Numbered from the stretch's first letter, positions 16,719 to 25,740 are shown. The stretch: 64,000 bases of DNA from Salinispora vitiensis (GCF_000378825.1 NZ_KB900388.1:4471901-4535900), one strand, 5' to 3'. Made by a program: numbers and translations. The notes: a model not told the origin generated them from the sequence alone.

Positions 16719-18548
16719 ATGGGGGTGCCCATACCGGAGGTGACCGTCGGCGCTGCCGCCCCGCCGCTGGCGGTACAGCGGATCACCTCCGCGGCTGAGG
16801 CCAGCGAACTCGCCCACCGGTTGCTGACGCCGGGGCGGCCGTGGCCGGTCGCGGTACTCACCCTGCCCACCGGGTATGACGAGCCGTTCGGCGATCCCGA
16901 TGAGCTCAAAGCGGCGGTGGGGGATCTGGCTGAGGTGGTACTGATGCCCACGAGCGATGTCTCCTGGGCATTCTCGCGGGTGATGCCGTCGATGACCCAG
17001 GTCTACGGCGGGGCGGGGCGGGTGTACCCGGTCGACCACGGTTGGGTGCACGACCCGACCCGCAGTAGGTTGCGGTTCGCCTACTCCCGCCAGGACCGTC
17101 GCCGCATCACCGAACAGCTGATCAGCGATGCGCTGCAGGCGGCGCTGTCGGCCGGGCTGGTCGAACCCCGGGCTCGTCCCGAGGCTCAACGTCGAACGGG
17201 ACGGGTGCAGGGCCTGATCGGGTCCCGAGCGCTCGTGACGTTGGATGACCAGGCGGTGGCGACCGTATGGGAGGAGTTGACACTCCCCGGCGTTGCCCTG
17301 GATCAGCTGCTCACCAAGGGGCAGGCGGTTACCGGCAGCTATGACCGGGTCTCGCGCTGTTTGGACCTGCGGGCGGCGCTGCGCTTCGGTGACGTCCCTA
17401 GCGCCCTGGCGGCCGTCAACGAGGCGTACCAGGTCGGTGAGGTGGTGCTGGCCGAGGTGGTGGCGGTGGCCGACGAAGCTGTCACCGTACGACTTCTGCC
17501 CGGGCTCACCGTCGAGGTCGGCCTGGACGCGGTCACCTCCAACCGGAGAGACCGACTGAGCGGCCTGTTCAGTGTTGGGGAGACCGTCGCCGGTCGCCTC
17601 GTCACGCTCACCCCGCCGGCGCTGCGGTTTGACGACGTTGACGACACGGAACAGGTGAAACCCGCGCTGAGTCTGCTCCCCGGCGGGCCTCCCTGGCTAC
17701 GTCCGCCCGACCTGCGGCCCGCACCGACATCGACGCCTCGACCATCAGCGCCCCCGCTGCCGCCCGCCACGCCACCGCAGCAGGTCGTACGGCGGGTGCC
17801 GGCGCGGCAGCCGACGCCGTTGGATCTGGCCCGACGCCTTCCCTCGGCCCTGCATCCGGTGCTGGCGCGTCCTGCCGGCACGGCGCCAGCAGGGGAGCAG
17901 GCCCAGGTCGTACAGCTGCGTAATGAGTTGGCAGCCGAGCAGGCGACCCGCAAGGCCCTCGCCGACGAGTTGGCGGATCTGCGATTCCGGGCGGCGGAGC
18001 TGGAGGCCGAGCTCGCGCAGGCGGTCGGCGCCGTCGAGCAGCTACAGACCCGCTACCGCGGCGCCGATCTGGCTCGGCAGCGGCTGGTCAAGCAGCTCCG
18101 GAGCGCCCAGGACCGCGCCGGTCAGCCAGCAGCTGGGGAGGCGATGCTCTTCCTCGATCCCGAGGAACAGTTCCGCCATGAGGTCACCTGCGAGTGGGCG
18201 CAGCGCGTTCCCGCTGCCGAGAAGGCCGACCGGCCACTCGCCCCGTACATCCTGGGCGCCGGCTTCCTGGACTCCCTGGAACAGCTGGAGGGCATCAGTC
18301 GGGCGAAGGTCGTGACGGTCGTGGTCGAGGTGCTCACCGGCCAGGTCCAGCACCTCGCCGGGCGTTACCCGCATCAGCTTCGCACCGGCCGGGCCGGCAG
18401 CGGCTATGTGCGTCGGGCTGACGGTGCGACCTGTTGGCGGGTGGCCCTGCAGCGGGAGTCGGCCGCCGCTCGCCGGCTGCACTACTGGCGTACCCCGGGT
18501 GGCTATGAGCTCTCCCGCGTCGTGCTCCACGACGACTACCGTCCCTGA
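16719..18548 (+). CDS. Orphan protein with S1-like segment, coiled coil and C-terminal RelE-like tail; function unknown
   Basis: 609 residues from an ATG nine bases after GGAGG. By eye: residues 1-135, an alpha/beta domain containing PTSDVSWAFSRVMPSMTQVY and GGAGRVYPVDHGW; residues ~155-315, repeated beta-rich stretches that look like OB/S1 nucleic-acid-binding folds (for example VGEVVLAEVVAVADEAVTVR and VGETVAGRLVTL); ~320-385, a Pro-rich linker; ~390-465, a coiled coil (LRNELAAEQATRKALADELA); ~475-609, a conserved-looking globular end with ARRLHYWRTPGG and VVLHDD, faintly like RelE-type toxins. RNA binding is inferred only. It is flanked by eroded DNA and by a convergent membrane-protein gene. 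Confidence 0.8.
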   Translation: MGVPIPEVTVGAAAPPLAVQRITSAAEASELAHRLLTPGRPWPVAVLTLPTGYDEPFGDPDELKAAVGDLAEVVLMPTSDVSWAFSRVMPSMTQVYGGAGRVYPVDHGWVHDPTRSRLRFAYSRQDRRRITEQLISDALQAALSAGLVEPRARPEAQRRTGRVQGLIGSRALVTLDDQAVATVWEELTLPGVALDQLLTKGQAVTGSYDRVSRCLDLRAALRFGDVPSALAAVNEAYQVGEVVLAEVVAVADEAVTVRLLPGLTVEVGLDAVTSNRRDRLSGLFSVGETVAGRLVTLTPPALRFDDVDDTEQVKPALSLLPGGPPWLRPPDLRPAPTSTPRPSAPPLPPATPPQQVVRRVPARQPTPLDLARRLPSALHPVLARPAGTAPAGEQAQVVQLRNELAAEQATRKALADELADLRFRAAELEAELAQAVGAVEQLQTRYRGADLARQRLVKQLRSAQDRAGQPAAGEAMLFLDPEEQFRHEVTCEWAQRVPAAEKADRPLAPYILGAGFLDSLEQLEGISRAKVVTVVVEVLTGQVQHLAGRYPHQLRTGRAGSGYVRRADGATCWRVALQRESAAARRLHYWRTPGGYELSRVVLHDDYRP

Positions 18549-18620
18549 CGATGCGTACCCCCCGGGTGTCCCGCGTCCGGCCCGCCGGCAACGGGCCGGA
18601 CGCGGGGCTCGGTCGGCAGG

Positions 18621-19265
18621 TCAGCGAAGCCCCGTGGGGGTTGTCTGCCGGTGGCTGCCCGGCGGCGGGGTGGACCAGGGGTCCACGCCGCCGGTGTGTT
18701 GCGGTAGCGCTTCGGTCGGGTCGGCGTTTCGGCGGCCCAGGATCGGCTCGGTGCTGTCCCGCTCCGGTGCGGGCGGCCAGTCATCGAGCGGGGTCTCCGA
18801 CGGCTCCGGGCTCTCCGCCGCGTTCGGCTCCGCCTGGGTCGTCGGCCACCGCCGCCAGCGTTGCCCGCTGAAACCGGCGACCAGCAGCAGGAGGCCGATC
18901 AGGAAGAGCGTCCCGTTCTCCAGCGGCAGCCGTAGCGGCAGCGGATCGCCGAGGACCTCCCAGTCCGCTGGGATGCGGTCGCGGACAGCGAAGGGACGGA
19001 TAGCCATCCCCAGGTAGGGGGTGGCGAGCAGTAGCCCGGCGACGATCGGGCCGATCGGCGAGACGCGCAGCGTGCCGAGGAGTCCGAGCAGGACGCCGCC
19101 GACGAGCAGCCAGACCGCTGGCTCGATCAGGTTGGCCGAGTTGAACTGATCGATATCCACCCAGCGGTTGACGGTACGCGTCGATCCATCTTGACCGAGA
19201 GTAACCAGGATCCACGTGACGGGTGCCACCACGAGACCCGCTAGGAAGCTCCAAAGATGTCGCAT
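18621..19265 (-). CDS. Small multi-pass membrane protein, function unknown
   Basis: 214 residues from ATG at 19265 (MRHLWSFLAGLVVAPVTWIL). About four hydrophobic helices occupy residues ~1-150, followed by a polar Pro/Glu-rich cytoplasmic tail. A longer frame to 19334 would overlap the divergent thioesterase gene and is rejected. Only 23 bp separate its start from the divergent start at 19289, so the two mRNAs probably have little or no leader. No family recognised with confidence. Confidence 0.75.
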   Translation of the reverse strand: MRHLWSFLAGLVVAPVTWILVTLGQDGSTRTVNRWVDIDQFNSANLIEPAVWLLVGGVLLGLLGTLRVSPIGPIVAGLLLATPYLGMAIRPFAVRDRIPADWEVLGDPLPLRLPLENGTLFLIGLLLLVAGFSGQRWRRWPTTQAEPNAAESPEPSETPLDDWPPAPERDSTEPILGRRNADPTEALPQHTGGVDPWSTPPPGSHRQTTPTGLR

Positions 19266-19288
19266 CCGCGCACCGTACCGTCTCCGAT

Positions 19289-19807
19289 ATGAGCGAGTAC
19301 CCCGCCACCACCGCACCGGGTCGACCGACCGCATACTCCCGGGTCACGCTGAGTAAAATAATGACTGCGGTCGATGTGAATCTTTACGGCACCGTGCACG
19401 GCGGGGTGTTGATGAAGTTCGTGGACGACGTCGCCGGGGCCGCCGCCGCCCGGCACAGTGGCGGGACGGCGGTGACCGCGGCGATCGACGAGATCGTCTT
19501 CTCCGAGGCGGTGCGGGTCGGCGACCTGGTGCACGCCTACGCCCAGGTCAACTGGGCCGGGCAGACCTCGATGGAGGTCGGGGTGCGGGTCACCGCCGAA
19601 CGGTGGGACTCCGCCGAGGGGGAGCCGGTGCGGGTCGCCACCGCGTACCTCGTCTTCGTCGGCGTTGACGCCGACGGCAGTCCGCGTCCGGTCCCACCGC
19701 TATCCCCGGAGACCGTCGCGGACCAGCGGCGCTTCCGGGAGGCGGAGATCCGGCGGGCGCACCGACTCGCCCGTCGGCGGGCGATCCAGGCACACCGGCG
19801 CGGCTGA
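19289..19807 (+). CDS. Acyl-CoA thioesterase, hotdog fold
   Basis: 172 residues. The segment MTAVDVNLYGTVHGGVLMKF followed by DDVAGAAAARH is typical of the YciA/BACH-type acyl-CoA hydrolase family: N-x-x-G-T-V-H-G-G plus an acidic residue on the central helix. A VAT(A)YLVFV strand follows. These enzymes hydrolyse acyl-CoA to free acid and CoA in the cytoplasm. The ATG at 19289 gives a standard N-terminus; upstream in-frame codons would run into the divergent gene. It precedes acetoacetyl-CoA synthetase by 183 bp. Confidence 0.9.
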   Translation: MSEYPATTAPGRPTAYSRVTLSKIMTAVDVNLYGTVHGGVLMKFVDDVAGAAAARHSGGTAVTAAIDEIVFSEAVRVGDLVHAYAQVNWAGQTSMEVGVRVTAERWDSAEGEPVRVATAYLVFVGVDADGSPRPVPPLSPETVADQRRFREAEIRRAHRLARRRAIQAHRRG

Positions 19808-19822
19808 GTCGTCGCCGTTCCA

Positions 19823-19864
19823 GACCGGTGGAAGCCGGCGGTGCCGACCGGTGGAAGCCGGCGG
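19823..19864. repeat. 19-bp direct repeat, two copies, 23-bp period
   Basis: Copies at 19823-19841 and 19846-19864 read GACCGGTGGAAGCCGGCGG. They lie between the thioesterase stop and the acetoacetyl-CoA synthetase start, 127 bp before the latter. Confidence 0.8.
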
Positions 19865-19990
19865 CGCGGTACGGCGCCGACGCCCCGCACCCCGATCGTC
19901 CCGAGCAGGTGCGAGCTACGGCGCCTCGAGGTAGGGCAAGATGGCGCCACGGCCGGACAGCGTTGTGCCGGGCCGAGGGAGGGTGGAGCG

Positions 19991-21988
19991 ATGGGTGAGG
20001 TGCTGTGGACGCCGCCGGCGGACGTGCGTGAGCGGTCCCGGATCGGGGCCTACCTGCGTTGGCTGAGCACGCACCGCGGGCTGGACTTCGCCGACTACGA
20101 CGAACTGTGGCGCTGGTCGGTCACCGACCTGCCCGCCTTCTGGCAGTCGATCTGGGACCACTTCGAGGTCGTGTCGCACGCCCCGGCCACGGCCGTGCTC
20201 GCCGAGCGGAGCATGCCCGGTGCCCGCTGGTTCCCCGGCGCCACCCTGAACTACGCGGAGAACGTGCTGCGGATGCCGGGCCGCGCCGACGCCGACCCGG
20301 TGGTGATCGCCCACGGTCAGACCCGGCCACCGGTCACCCTCTCCGCCGCCGAGCTGCGGGAGCAGGTCCGCCGGGTCGCCGCCGGGCTACGCCGGCTCGG
20401 TGTCGGCGCGGGCGATCGGGTGGCCGCGTACGCGCCGAACATCCCCGAGACGTACGTGCTGTTGCTGGCCACCGCCAGCCTCGGCGCGATCTTCTCCTCC
20501 TGTGCGCCGGAGTTCGGCACCCGGAGCGTGACCGACCGCTGGCAGCAGATCGAGCCGAAGGTCCTGGTCGCCGTCGACGGCTACCGCTACGGCCAGAAGC
20601 CGATTGACCGGCGAGCCGAGGTGGCCGCCATCCGCGCCGCCCTGCCGTCGCTGTCGCATACCGTCGGCATCGCGTACCTCGACCCGGCCGGTCCTCCGCC
20701 ACCGGACACGATCGCCTGGGCCGACGTCGCCGCGGCCACCGACGAGCCGCTCACCTTCGCACCGGTGCCCTTCGACCACCCGCTCTACGTGCTCTACTCC
20801 TCCGGCACGACCGGCCTGCCCAAGCCGATCGTGCACGGCCACGGCGGCATCCTGCTCGAGCACCTGAAAATGCTCGCCCTGCACCACGACCTGGGCCCGG
20901 CGGACCGGTTCTTCTGGTTCACCACGACCGGCTGGATGATGTGGAACTTCCTCGTCTCCGGGCCGGTCGTGGGGGCGGCGATCGTGCTCTTCGACGGCGA
21001 CCCGGGCTATCCCGACCTGGGTACGCTGTGGCGACTGGCGGAGCGCACCGGCACCACCTATCTCGGTACCTCGGCGCCGTTCCTGCTGGCCTGCCGCAAG
21101 GCCGGGCTGGTCCCCACCGAGTTCGCCGACCTGTCCGCCCTGCGCGGGGTCGGCTCCACCGGGGCGCCCCTGCCCCCGGAGGGCTTTCACTGGGTCTACC
21201 GGAACGTCGGCGACACCCTCCAACTCCAGTCGCTCTCCGGCGGAACCGATGTCTGCACCGGCTTCGTCGGCGGAACTCCGCTGCTGCCCGTGCACGCGGG
21301 CGAGATCGCCTGCCGGGCGCTCGGGGCGAAGGTGGAGGCGCGCTCCGGCGACGGCACCCCGGTCATCGGTGCGTTGGGCGAGCTGGTGATCACCGAACCG
21401 ATGCCGAGCATGCCGGTCGGGTTCTGGGGCGACGCCAACGGCAGCCGCTACCGGGAGGCGTACTTCGACCGCTACCCGGGCGTCTGGCGACACGGCGACT
21501 GGATCACGATCAACCCGCGGGGCGGCTGCGTCATCACCGGCCGTTCCGACGCGACGTTGAACCGGGGTGGGGTTCGCCTCGGCACCGCCGAGTTCTATTC
21601 AGTCGTGGAAGGGCTGGACGAGGTGGTCGACTCCCTCGTCGTGCACCTGGAGGACGCCGAGGGCGGCGCCGGTGAGCTGCTCCTGTTCGTGGTGCTCGCC
21701 GGGGGCGTGGAGTGGGATGACGCGCTGCGGGGGCGGATCTGCCGGGAACTGCGTACCGCCCTGTCGCCCCGGCACGTGCCCGACGAGATCCATCCGGTCG
21801 GAGCTGTACCGCGGACCCTGTCGGCGAAGAAGCTGGAGGTGCCGGTCAAGAAGATCCTGACCGGTACCCCGGTCGACTCGGCGGCGGCCCGGGGCGCGCT
21901 GGCCAACCCGGAGTCGCTGACCGCCTTCGCCGGTCTGGCCCAGCGCCGAGCCGCCCACGACGACACCGCCGACCGGCGCACCCGATGA
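19991..21988 (+). CDS. Acetoacetate-CoA ligase
   Basis: A 665-residue ANL-superfamily enzyme that activates acetoacetate to acetoacetyl-CoA through an acyl-adenylate. The N-terminus (VLWTPPADVRERSRIGAYL) and the ARWFPGATLNYAENVL stretch are specific for acetoacetyl-CoA synthetases. The ATP motif LYSSGTTGLPKPIVHGHGG, the adenylate motif (YREAYFDRYPGVWRHGDW) and the C-terminal catalytic lysine region TLSAKKLEVPVKKIL are intact. The ATG at 19991 follows a GGAGGGTGGAGCG leader; an earlier in-frame ATG at 19841 adds a non-conserved basic extension. The gene converges on the TIGR03089 gene. Confidence 0.95.
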   Translation: MGEVLWTPPADVRERSRIGAYLRWLSTHRGLDFADYDELWRWSVTDLPAFWQSIWDHFEVVSHAPATAVLAERSMPGARWFPGATLNYAENVLRMPGRADADPVVIAHGQTRPPVTLSAAELREQVRRVAAGLRRLGVGAGDRVAAYAPNIPETYVLLLATASLGAIFSSCAPEFGTRSVTDRWQQIEPKVLVAVDGYRYGQKPIDRRAEVAAIRAALPSLSHTVGIAYLDPAGPPPPDTIAWADVAAATDEPLTFAPVPFDHPLYVLYSSGTTGLPKPIVHGHGGILLEHLKMLALHHDLGPADRFFWFTTTGWMMWNFLVSGPVVGAAIVLFDGDPGYPDLGTLWRLAERTGTTYLGTSAPFLLACRKAGLVPTEFADLSALRGVGSTGAPLPPEGFHWVYRNVGDTLQLQSLSGGTDVCTGFVGGTPLLPVHAGEIACRALGAKVEARSGDGTPVIGALGELVITEPMPSMPVGFWGDANGSRYREAYFDRYPGVWRHGDWITINPRGGCVITGRSDATLNRGGVRLGTAEFYSVVEGLDEVVDSLVVHLEDAEGGAGELLLFVVLAGGVEWDDALRGRICRELRTALSPRHVPDEIHPVGAVPRTLSAKKLEVPVKKILTGTPVDSAAARGALANPESLTAFAGLAQRRAAHDDTADRRTR

Positions 21989-22034
21989 CGGCGGGGCCTG
22001 GACGACTGCGGACCGGATGACACCGACCGCGGGG

Positions 22035-22724
22035 TCAGGGCAGGGTGAGGGTGGTCCGCTCGGCGACGGCGCGGGCGCCGAGACGACTGGCGTCGGCGTG
22101 TGCGACCAGGACCGTGGAGGCGCTCGCGGTCAGCGGGGCCAGGAGCCAGTCGACCGGGTCCGGGTAGCGGTCAACGTCGATCAGGACCCGGGTGCCGGGA
22201 GTGAGCCCGAGGTCCGCGGCGCGCGCCGCGGCCCGGGCGGCCAGGTCAGCCTGGTCCGGCCCGCCGGGCGGCGGCGCCCCGAAGTGGTCGCCGTGCGTCC
22301 GTACCTCGGAGGCGAAGTCGGCGTACCCCGGTGGCACCTCCCGCAGTGGCCGGGCGAACGGGTCCAGCGCGAGCAGGTAGCGGTCCCCGGCGCCGGCGCC
22401 CTCCGCCTCGGCCAGCCGGCCGGTGCCGACAAAGAGAACGTCCACATCGTCCGGCGGGTCGGTCACCGCGACGCCGGCCGACCAGCATCCGAGCAGCACG
22501 GCGGCGGTCTGCCAGTGCGGGGGCAGGAGCACCCCGGCGGTGTCGCCTGGTGCGAGTCCCACCCCGTCGACCAGCAGGTTGGCGGTCTTGGCCACCCAGT
22601 TCGCGCAGGTCGCGCCGGAGAGTTCGGTGCGTTCGCCGGTGGCGTCGTCGTACCAGGTGAGCAGCGGTCGGGTCGGGTCGGGTGCGATCGCGTCGGCGAG
22701 GACCCGGGCAAGGTTGTCGGCCAT
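22035..22724 (-). CDS. TIGR03089 family protein (short AMP-binding-like)
   Basis: 229 residues resembling only the N-terminal part of an AMP-dependent synthetase: PLLTWYDDATGERTELSG, then NWVAKTANLLVDGVGLAPGD. The ATP-binding and C-terminal catalytic domains are absent. This is the normal size of the actinobacterial TIGR03089 family (Rv3268-like, from memory), so it is not a fragment. Function unknown; enzymatic activity is unlikely. It is divergent from the glycosyltransferase with 149 bp between starts. Confidence 0.88.
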   Translation of the reverse strand: MADNLARVLADAIAPDPTRPLLTWYDDATGERTELSGATCANWVAKTANLLVDGVGLAPGDTAGVLLPPHWQTAAVLLGCWSAGVAVTDPPDDVDVLFVGTGRLAEAEGAGAGDRYLLALDPFARPLREVPPGYADFASEVRTHGDHFGAPPPGGPDQADLAARAAARAADLGLTPGTRVLIDVDRYPDPVDWLLAPLTASASTVLVAHADASRLGARAVAERTTLTLP

Positions 22725-22873
22725 CAGCGCGAACGATACGCTCCGCCGCCCGGAGTCGCGGCGACGACGACCTGGTTCGGCGCCGGGTCGCAGTCACCGC
22801 CGGGGCGGGGACGCGGCGTAGGCTTACGGCGAAAGTGTTGTACCCCACACCCCCGAGTGCAAGGAGTCGCCCC

Positions 22874-24019
22874 TTGACCGCCGGCAGCCCGCCCCGTGTG
22901 CTCATTGACGCCACGAGTGTTCCCGCCGATCGTGGCGGCGTCGGTAGATACGTTGATGGCCTGCTCGGTGCGCTCGGAAAGGTCTGCGGCACCAGCGTCG
23001 ACCTGGTCGTGGTAAGCCTTCGGACGGACCTTGAGCGCTACTCCCGGATGCTGCCCGGAGCGGAGGTCATCCCCGCCCCGGCGGCGGTGGCGCACCGCCC
23101 CGCGCGGCTTGCCTGGGAACAGACCGGCCTGCCCCTGCTCGCGCAGCAGGTCGGCGCCCAGGTGCTGCATTCGCCTTTCTACACCTGCCCGCTGCGGGCG
23201 GGCTGTCCGGTCACGGTGACCGTGCACGACGCCACCTTCTTCACCGAGCCGGAGCACTACGACAAGTCACGTCGCACCTTCTTCCGCAGCGCCATCCGGA
23301 CGTCGCTGCGCCGTGCCGACCGGGTGATCGTGCCCAGCAAAGCCACCCGGGACGAGCTGATTCGGCTGCTGGACGCCGACCCGACCCGGATCGACGTCGC
23401 GTACCACGGCGTTGATCATGCCGCGTTCCACGCCCCGAGCGCCGAGGAGAAAGCCCGGGTCCGGGCTCGGCTGGGGCTCGGCAGCCAGAGCTACATCGCG
23501 TTCCTCGGTGCCAAGGAGCCCCGCAAGAACGTCCCCAACCTGATTCGGGGCTGGGCGCGGGCCGTGGCGGACCGGCACCAGCCGCCGGCCCTAGTGGTCG
23601 CCGGGGGGCAGGGACACGACGACGAGATCGATCGCGCGGTCGCCGAGGTGCCGTCACACCTGCGCCTGCTCCGCCCCGGCTACCTGCGCTACGCCGACCT
23701 GCCCGGTTTCCTCGGTGGGGCGTTGGTCTCCGCCTACCCGTCGTACGGCGAGGGGTTCGGCCTGCCGATCCTGGAGGCGATGGCCTGTGCGGCCCCGGTA
23801 CTGACGACGCCCCGGCTCTCCCTGCCCGAGGTGGGCGGCGAGGCGGTCGCCTACACCAGCGAGGCACCGGATCAGATCGCCGCCGACCTCGTCGCGTTGC
23901 TGGACGACGAGCACCGCCGGCTGGCGCTGGCCCAGGCTGGTTTCGACCGGGCCAAGGAGTTCACCTGGCAGTCCAGCGCCGAGGTGCACCTCGCCGCCTG
24001 GTCGCGGGCCCGGGCGTGA
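22874..24019 (+). CDS. Glycosyltransferase family 4 protein
   Basis: 381 residues from a TTG start with AAGGAG seven bases upstream. The N-terminus VLIDATSVPADRGGVGRYVD is the nucleotide-fold entry with the GGVGRY loop of GT4 enzymes. The C-terminal domain has FLGAKEPRKNVPNLI and the donor-site motif EGFGLPILEAMACAAPVL with the conserved E-x7-E. It probably transfers a nucleotide-activated sugar, and GDP-mannose is a reasonable guess because the mannose-1-P guanylyltransferase gene follows 55 bp later. Membrane association is likely peripheral; no transmembrane segment is seen. Confidence 0.92.
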   Translation: MTAGSPPRVLIDATSVPADRGGVGRYVDGLLGALGKVCGTSVDLVVVSLRTDLERYSRMLPGAEVIPAPAAVAHRPARLAWEQTGLPLLAQQVGAQVLHSPFYTCPLRAGCPVTVTVHDATFFTEPEHYDKSRRTFFRSAIRTSLRRADRVIVPSKATRDELIRLLDADPTRIDVAYHGVDHAAFHAPSAEEKARVRARLGLGSQSYIAFLGAKEPRKNVPNLIRGWARAVADRHQPPALVVAGGQGHDDEIDRAVAEVPSHLRLLRPGYLRYADLPGFLGGALVSAYPSYGEGFGLPILEAMACAAPVLTTPRLSLPEVGGEAVAYTSEAPDQIAADLVALLDDEHRRLALAQAGFDRAKEFTWQSSAEVHLAAWSRARA

Positions 24020-24074
24020 ACGGGGCGCCGGTTCGGCTGACCCTGCGGCCCCAGTCGATCGGTTCAGGGAGAAT

Positions 24075-25172
24075 GTGCGAGTGATTTACGCCGTCATCCC
24101 GGCGGGTGGCAGCGGCACCAGGCTGTGGCCGTTGTCCCGCGCCGGGCATCCAAAGTTTCTTCACCCGCTTACCGGGTCCGCCGTGTCGCTGCTGCAGGCG
24201 ACTGTGGAGCGGCTCGGTCCGCTGGCAACGCCGGAACACACCTTCGTAGTCACTGGCCTGGCACACGCCACCGCGGTGGCCCGCCAGCTGGCCGGGATGC
24301 CGGAGCAGAACATCCTGGTCGAGCCGTCGCCGCGGGACTCGTGCGCGGCGATCGCACTGGCGGCCGCCGTGATCGCCCGGCAGGAGCCGACCGCGGTGAT
24401 GGGCTCGTTCGCGGCGGACCATCTGATCGGTGACCCGGCTGGGTGGCGGGAGACCGTTCGCCAGGCCGCCCAGGGTGCCGAGCAGGGGCTGCTGATGACC
24501 GTGGGGATCACCCCGGCCTGGGCGGAGACCGGCTACGGCTACCTGGAGACCGGGGAGCCGACCGAGGCCGGATCGCCGCGGCCGGTGGTCGAGTTCAAGG
24601 AGAAGCCGGACGCCGAGGTGGCGGAGGCGTACCTCCGTTCCGGACGGCACCTCTGGAACGCCAGCATGTTCGTGTGGCGGGTGGATGTCTTCCTCGCCGA
24701 GTTGGCCCGACAGCAGCCGGCACTGCATGCGGGTGTTCTCGAGATCGCCGCCGCGTGGGGCACGGAGGAGCAGGACGAGGTGCTCGGCACGGTCTGGCCG
24801 GCGCTGCCGAAGATCTCGGTTGACTACGCGGTGATGGAGGGGGCGGCGACCGCGGGCCGGGTGGCGACCGTCCCCGGCGACTTCGGCTGGAACGACGTCG
24901 GTGACTTCCACACCCTCGGCGAGGTCCTGCCGGCGGATGCGGCCGGCAACATGATCCTGGGCGGGGAGGCGAAGCCGAGTGTCCTGTTGCGGGACAGCAC
25001 GAACCTGGTGGTTGTCCCGCACTCGGGCCGGCTCGTCGCGACGGTCGGAGTGCACGATCTGATCGTGGTCGACACCCCGGACGCGTTGCTGGTCTGCCCG
25101 CGTGACCGCGCCCAGGACGTGAAACAACTCGTAGACGAGCTCAAGGAGCGGGGTGAAGTGGGGCTCGTCTGA
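24075..25172 (+). CDS. Mannose-1-phosphate guanylyltransferase
   Basis: 365 residues from GTG at 24075; an in-frame GTG at 24081 (MIYAVIPAGG) is equally plausible. The nucleotidyltransferase signature PAGGSGTRLWPLSRAGHPK is at the N-terminus, with FKEKP, LWNASMFVW and DYAVMEGA downstream, as in GDP-mannose pyrophosphorylases. It makes GDP-mannose from mannose-1-P and GTP and completes the pathway begun by manA and manB elsewhere in this window. The last 32 bp overlap the 3' end of the convergent NUDIX gene. The PMI domain of bifunctional enzymes is absent. Confidence 0.94.
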   Translation: MRVIYAVIPAGGSGTRLWPLSRAGHPKFLHPLTGSAVSLLQATVERLGPLATPEHTFVVTGLAHATAVARQLAGMPEQNILVEPSPRDSCAAIALAAAVIARQEPTAVMGSFAADHLIGDPAGWRETVRQAAQGAEQGLLMTVGITPAWAETGYGYLETGEPTEAGSPRPVVEFKEKPDAEVAEAYLRSGRHLWNASMFVWRVDVFLAELARQQPALHAGVLEIAAAWGTEEQDEVLGTVWPALPKISVDYAVMEGAATAGRVATVPGDFGWNDVGDFHTLGEVLPADAAGNMILGGEAKPSVLLRDSTNLVVVPHSGRLVATVGVHDLIVVDTPDALLVCPRDRAQDVKQLVDELKERGEVGLV

Positions 25173-25740
25173 GTGTCGCCAGGGCCGGCGTGATCAGCTG
25201 GGCGGTCCCGCCGGCCAACGGAGTCGGAAGCTGGTGTGGCGGGAACCAGCCCAGCTCCTCGGACTCCTCGCTGACCTGGATCCGTGCGTCCGGCGGGGCG
25301 AGGACGGCGAAGCGTACGTCGTGGTGGAATGACCCGCCCTGGCAGGAGACCGGGTGAATGTCCACGTCGATCGGTACCGGATCGATCCGCAGGCCGGTCA
25401 CGCCGGACTCCTCGGTCGCCTCCCGCAGCGCCGCGCCGGCCAGCGTCGAATCGGCGGGCTCGCAGTGCCCGCCGAGCTGCACCCACCGGTGGAGCTTGCC
25501 GTGCAGGCAGAGCAGCACCCGGGAACCGGTGGCGTCGAGCACCAGCGCGCTGGCGGTGACGTGGCCGGCCCGGTGCGTCCGACTCATCGCTTCCGGCCCG
25601 GCGGCGAGGAGGTCCAGCGTCCGGTCGCGGGCTTCGGCGGCGGCCACCGAGGTGGGTGTCCAGCCACGCAGCACGGTGAGAGCGTCGGCGTGCAGGGTGG
25701 GACTGGGCGGCGCGTCGGCGTGGAGATCCGGCGTTGACAA
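25141..25740 (-). CDS. NUDIX hydrolase
   Basis: 199 residues from a TTG start preceded by AGGAGG at close spacing. The NUDIX box GGHCEPADSTLAGAALREAT followed by EESG is intact, in the slightly extended form common in this actinobacterial subgroup. These enzymes cleave nucleoside diphosphates linked to another moiety; the substrate is unknown. Its 3' end overlaps the convergent mannose-1-P guanylyltransferase by 32 bp, and it is divergent from the next plus-strand gene (62 bp between starts). Confidence 0.92.
   Translation of the reverse strand: MSTPDLHADAPPSPTLHADALTVLRGWTPTSVAAAEARDRTLDLLAAGPEAMSRTHRAGHVTASALVLDATGSRVLLCLHGKLHRWVQLGGHCEPADSTLAGAALREATEESGVTGLRIDPVPIDVDIHPVSCQGGSFHHDVRFAVLAPPDARIQVSEESEELGWFPPHQLPTPLAGGTAQLITPALATLRRAPLHPAP

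Noticed and set aside
16464..17189. 241-codon minus-strand frame overlapping the start of the orphan S1-like gene
   Set aside because: Arg/His/Gly/Pro-rich shadow without a ribosome site; the plus strand has AGGAGGT and a coherent product.
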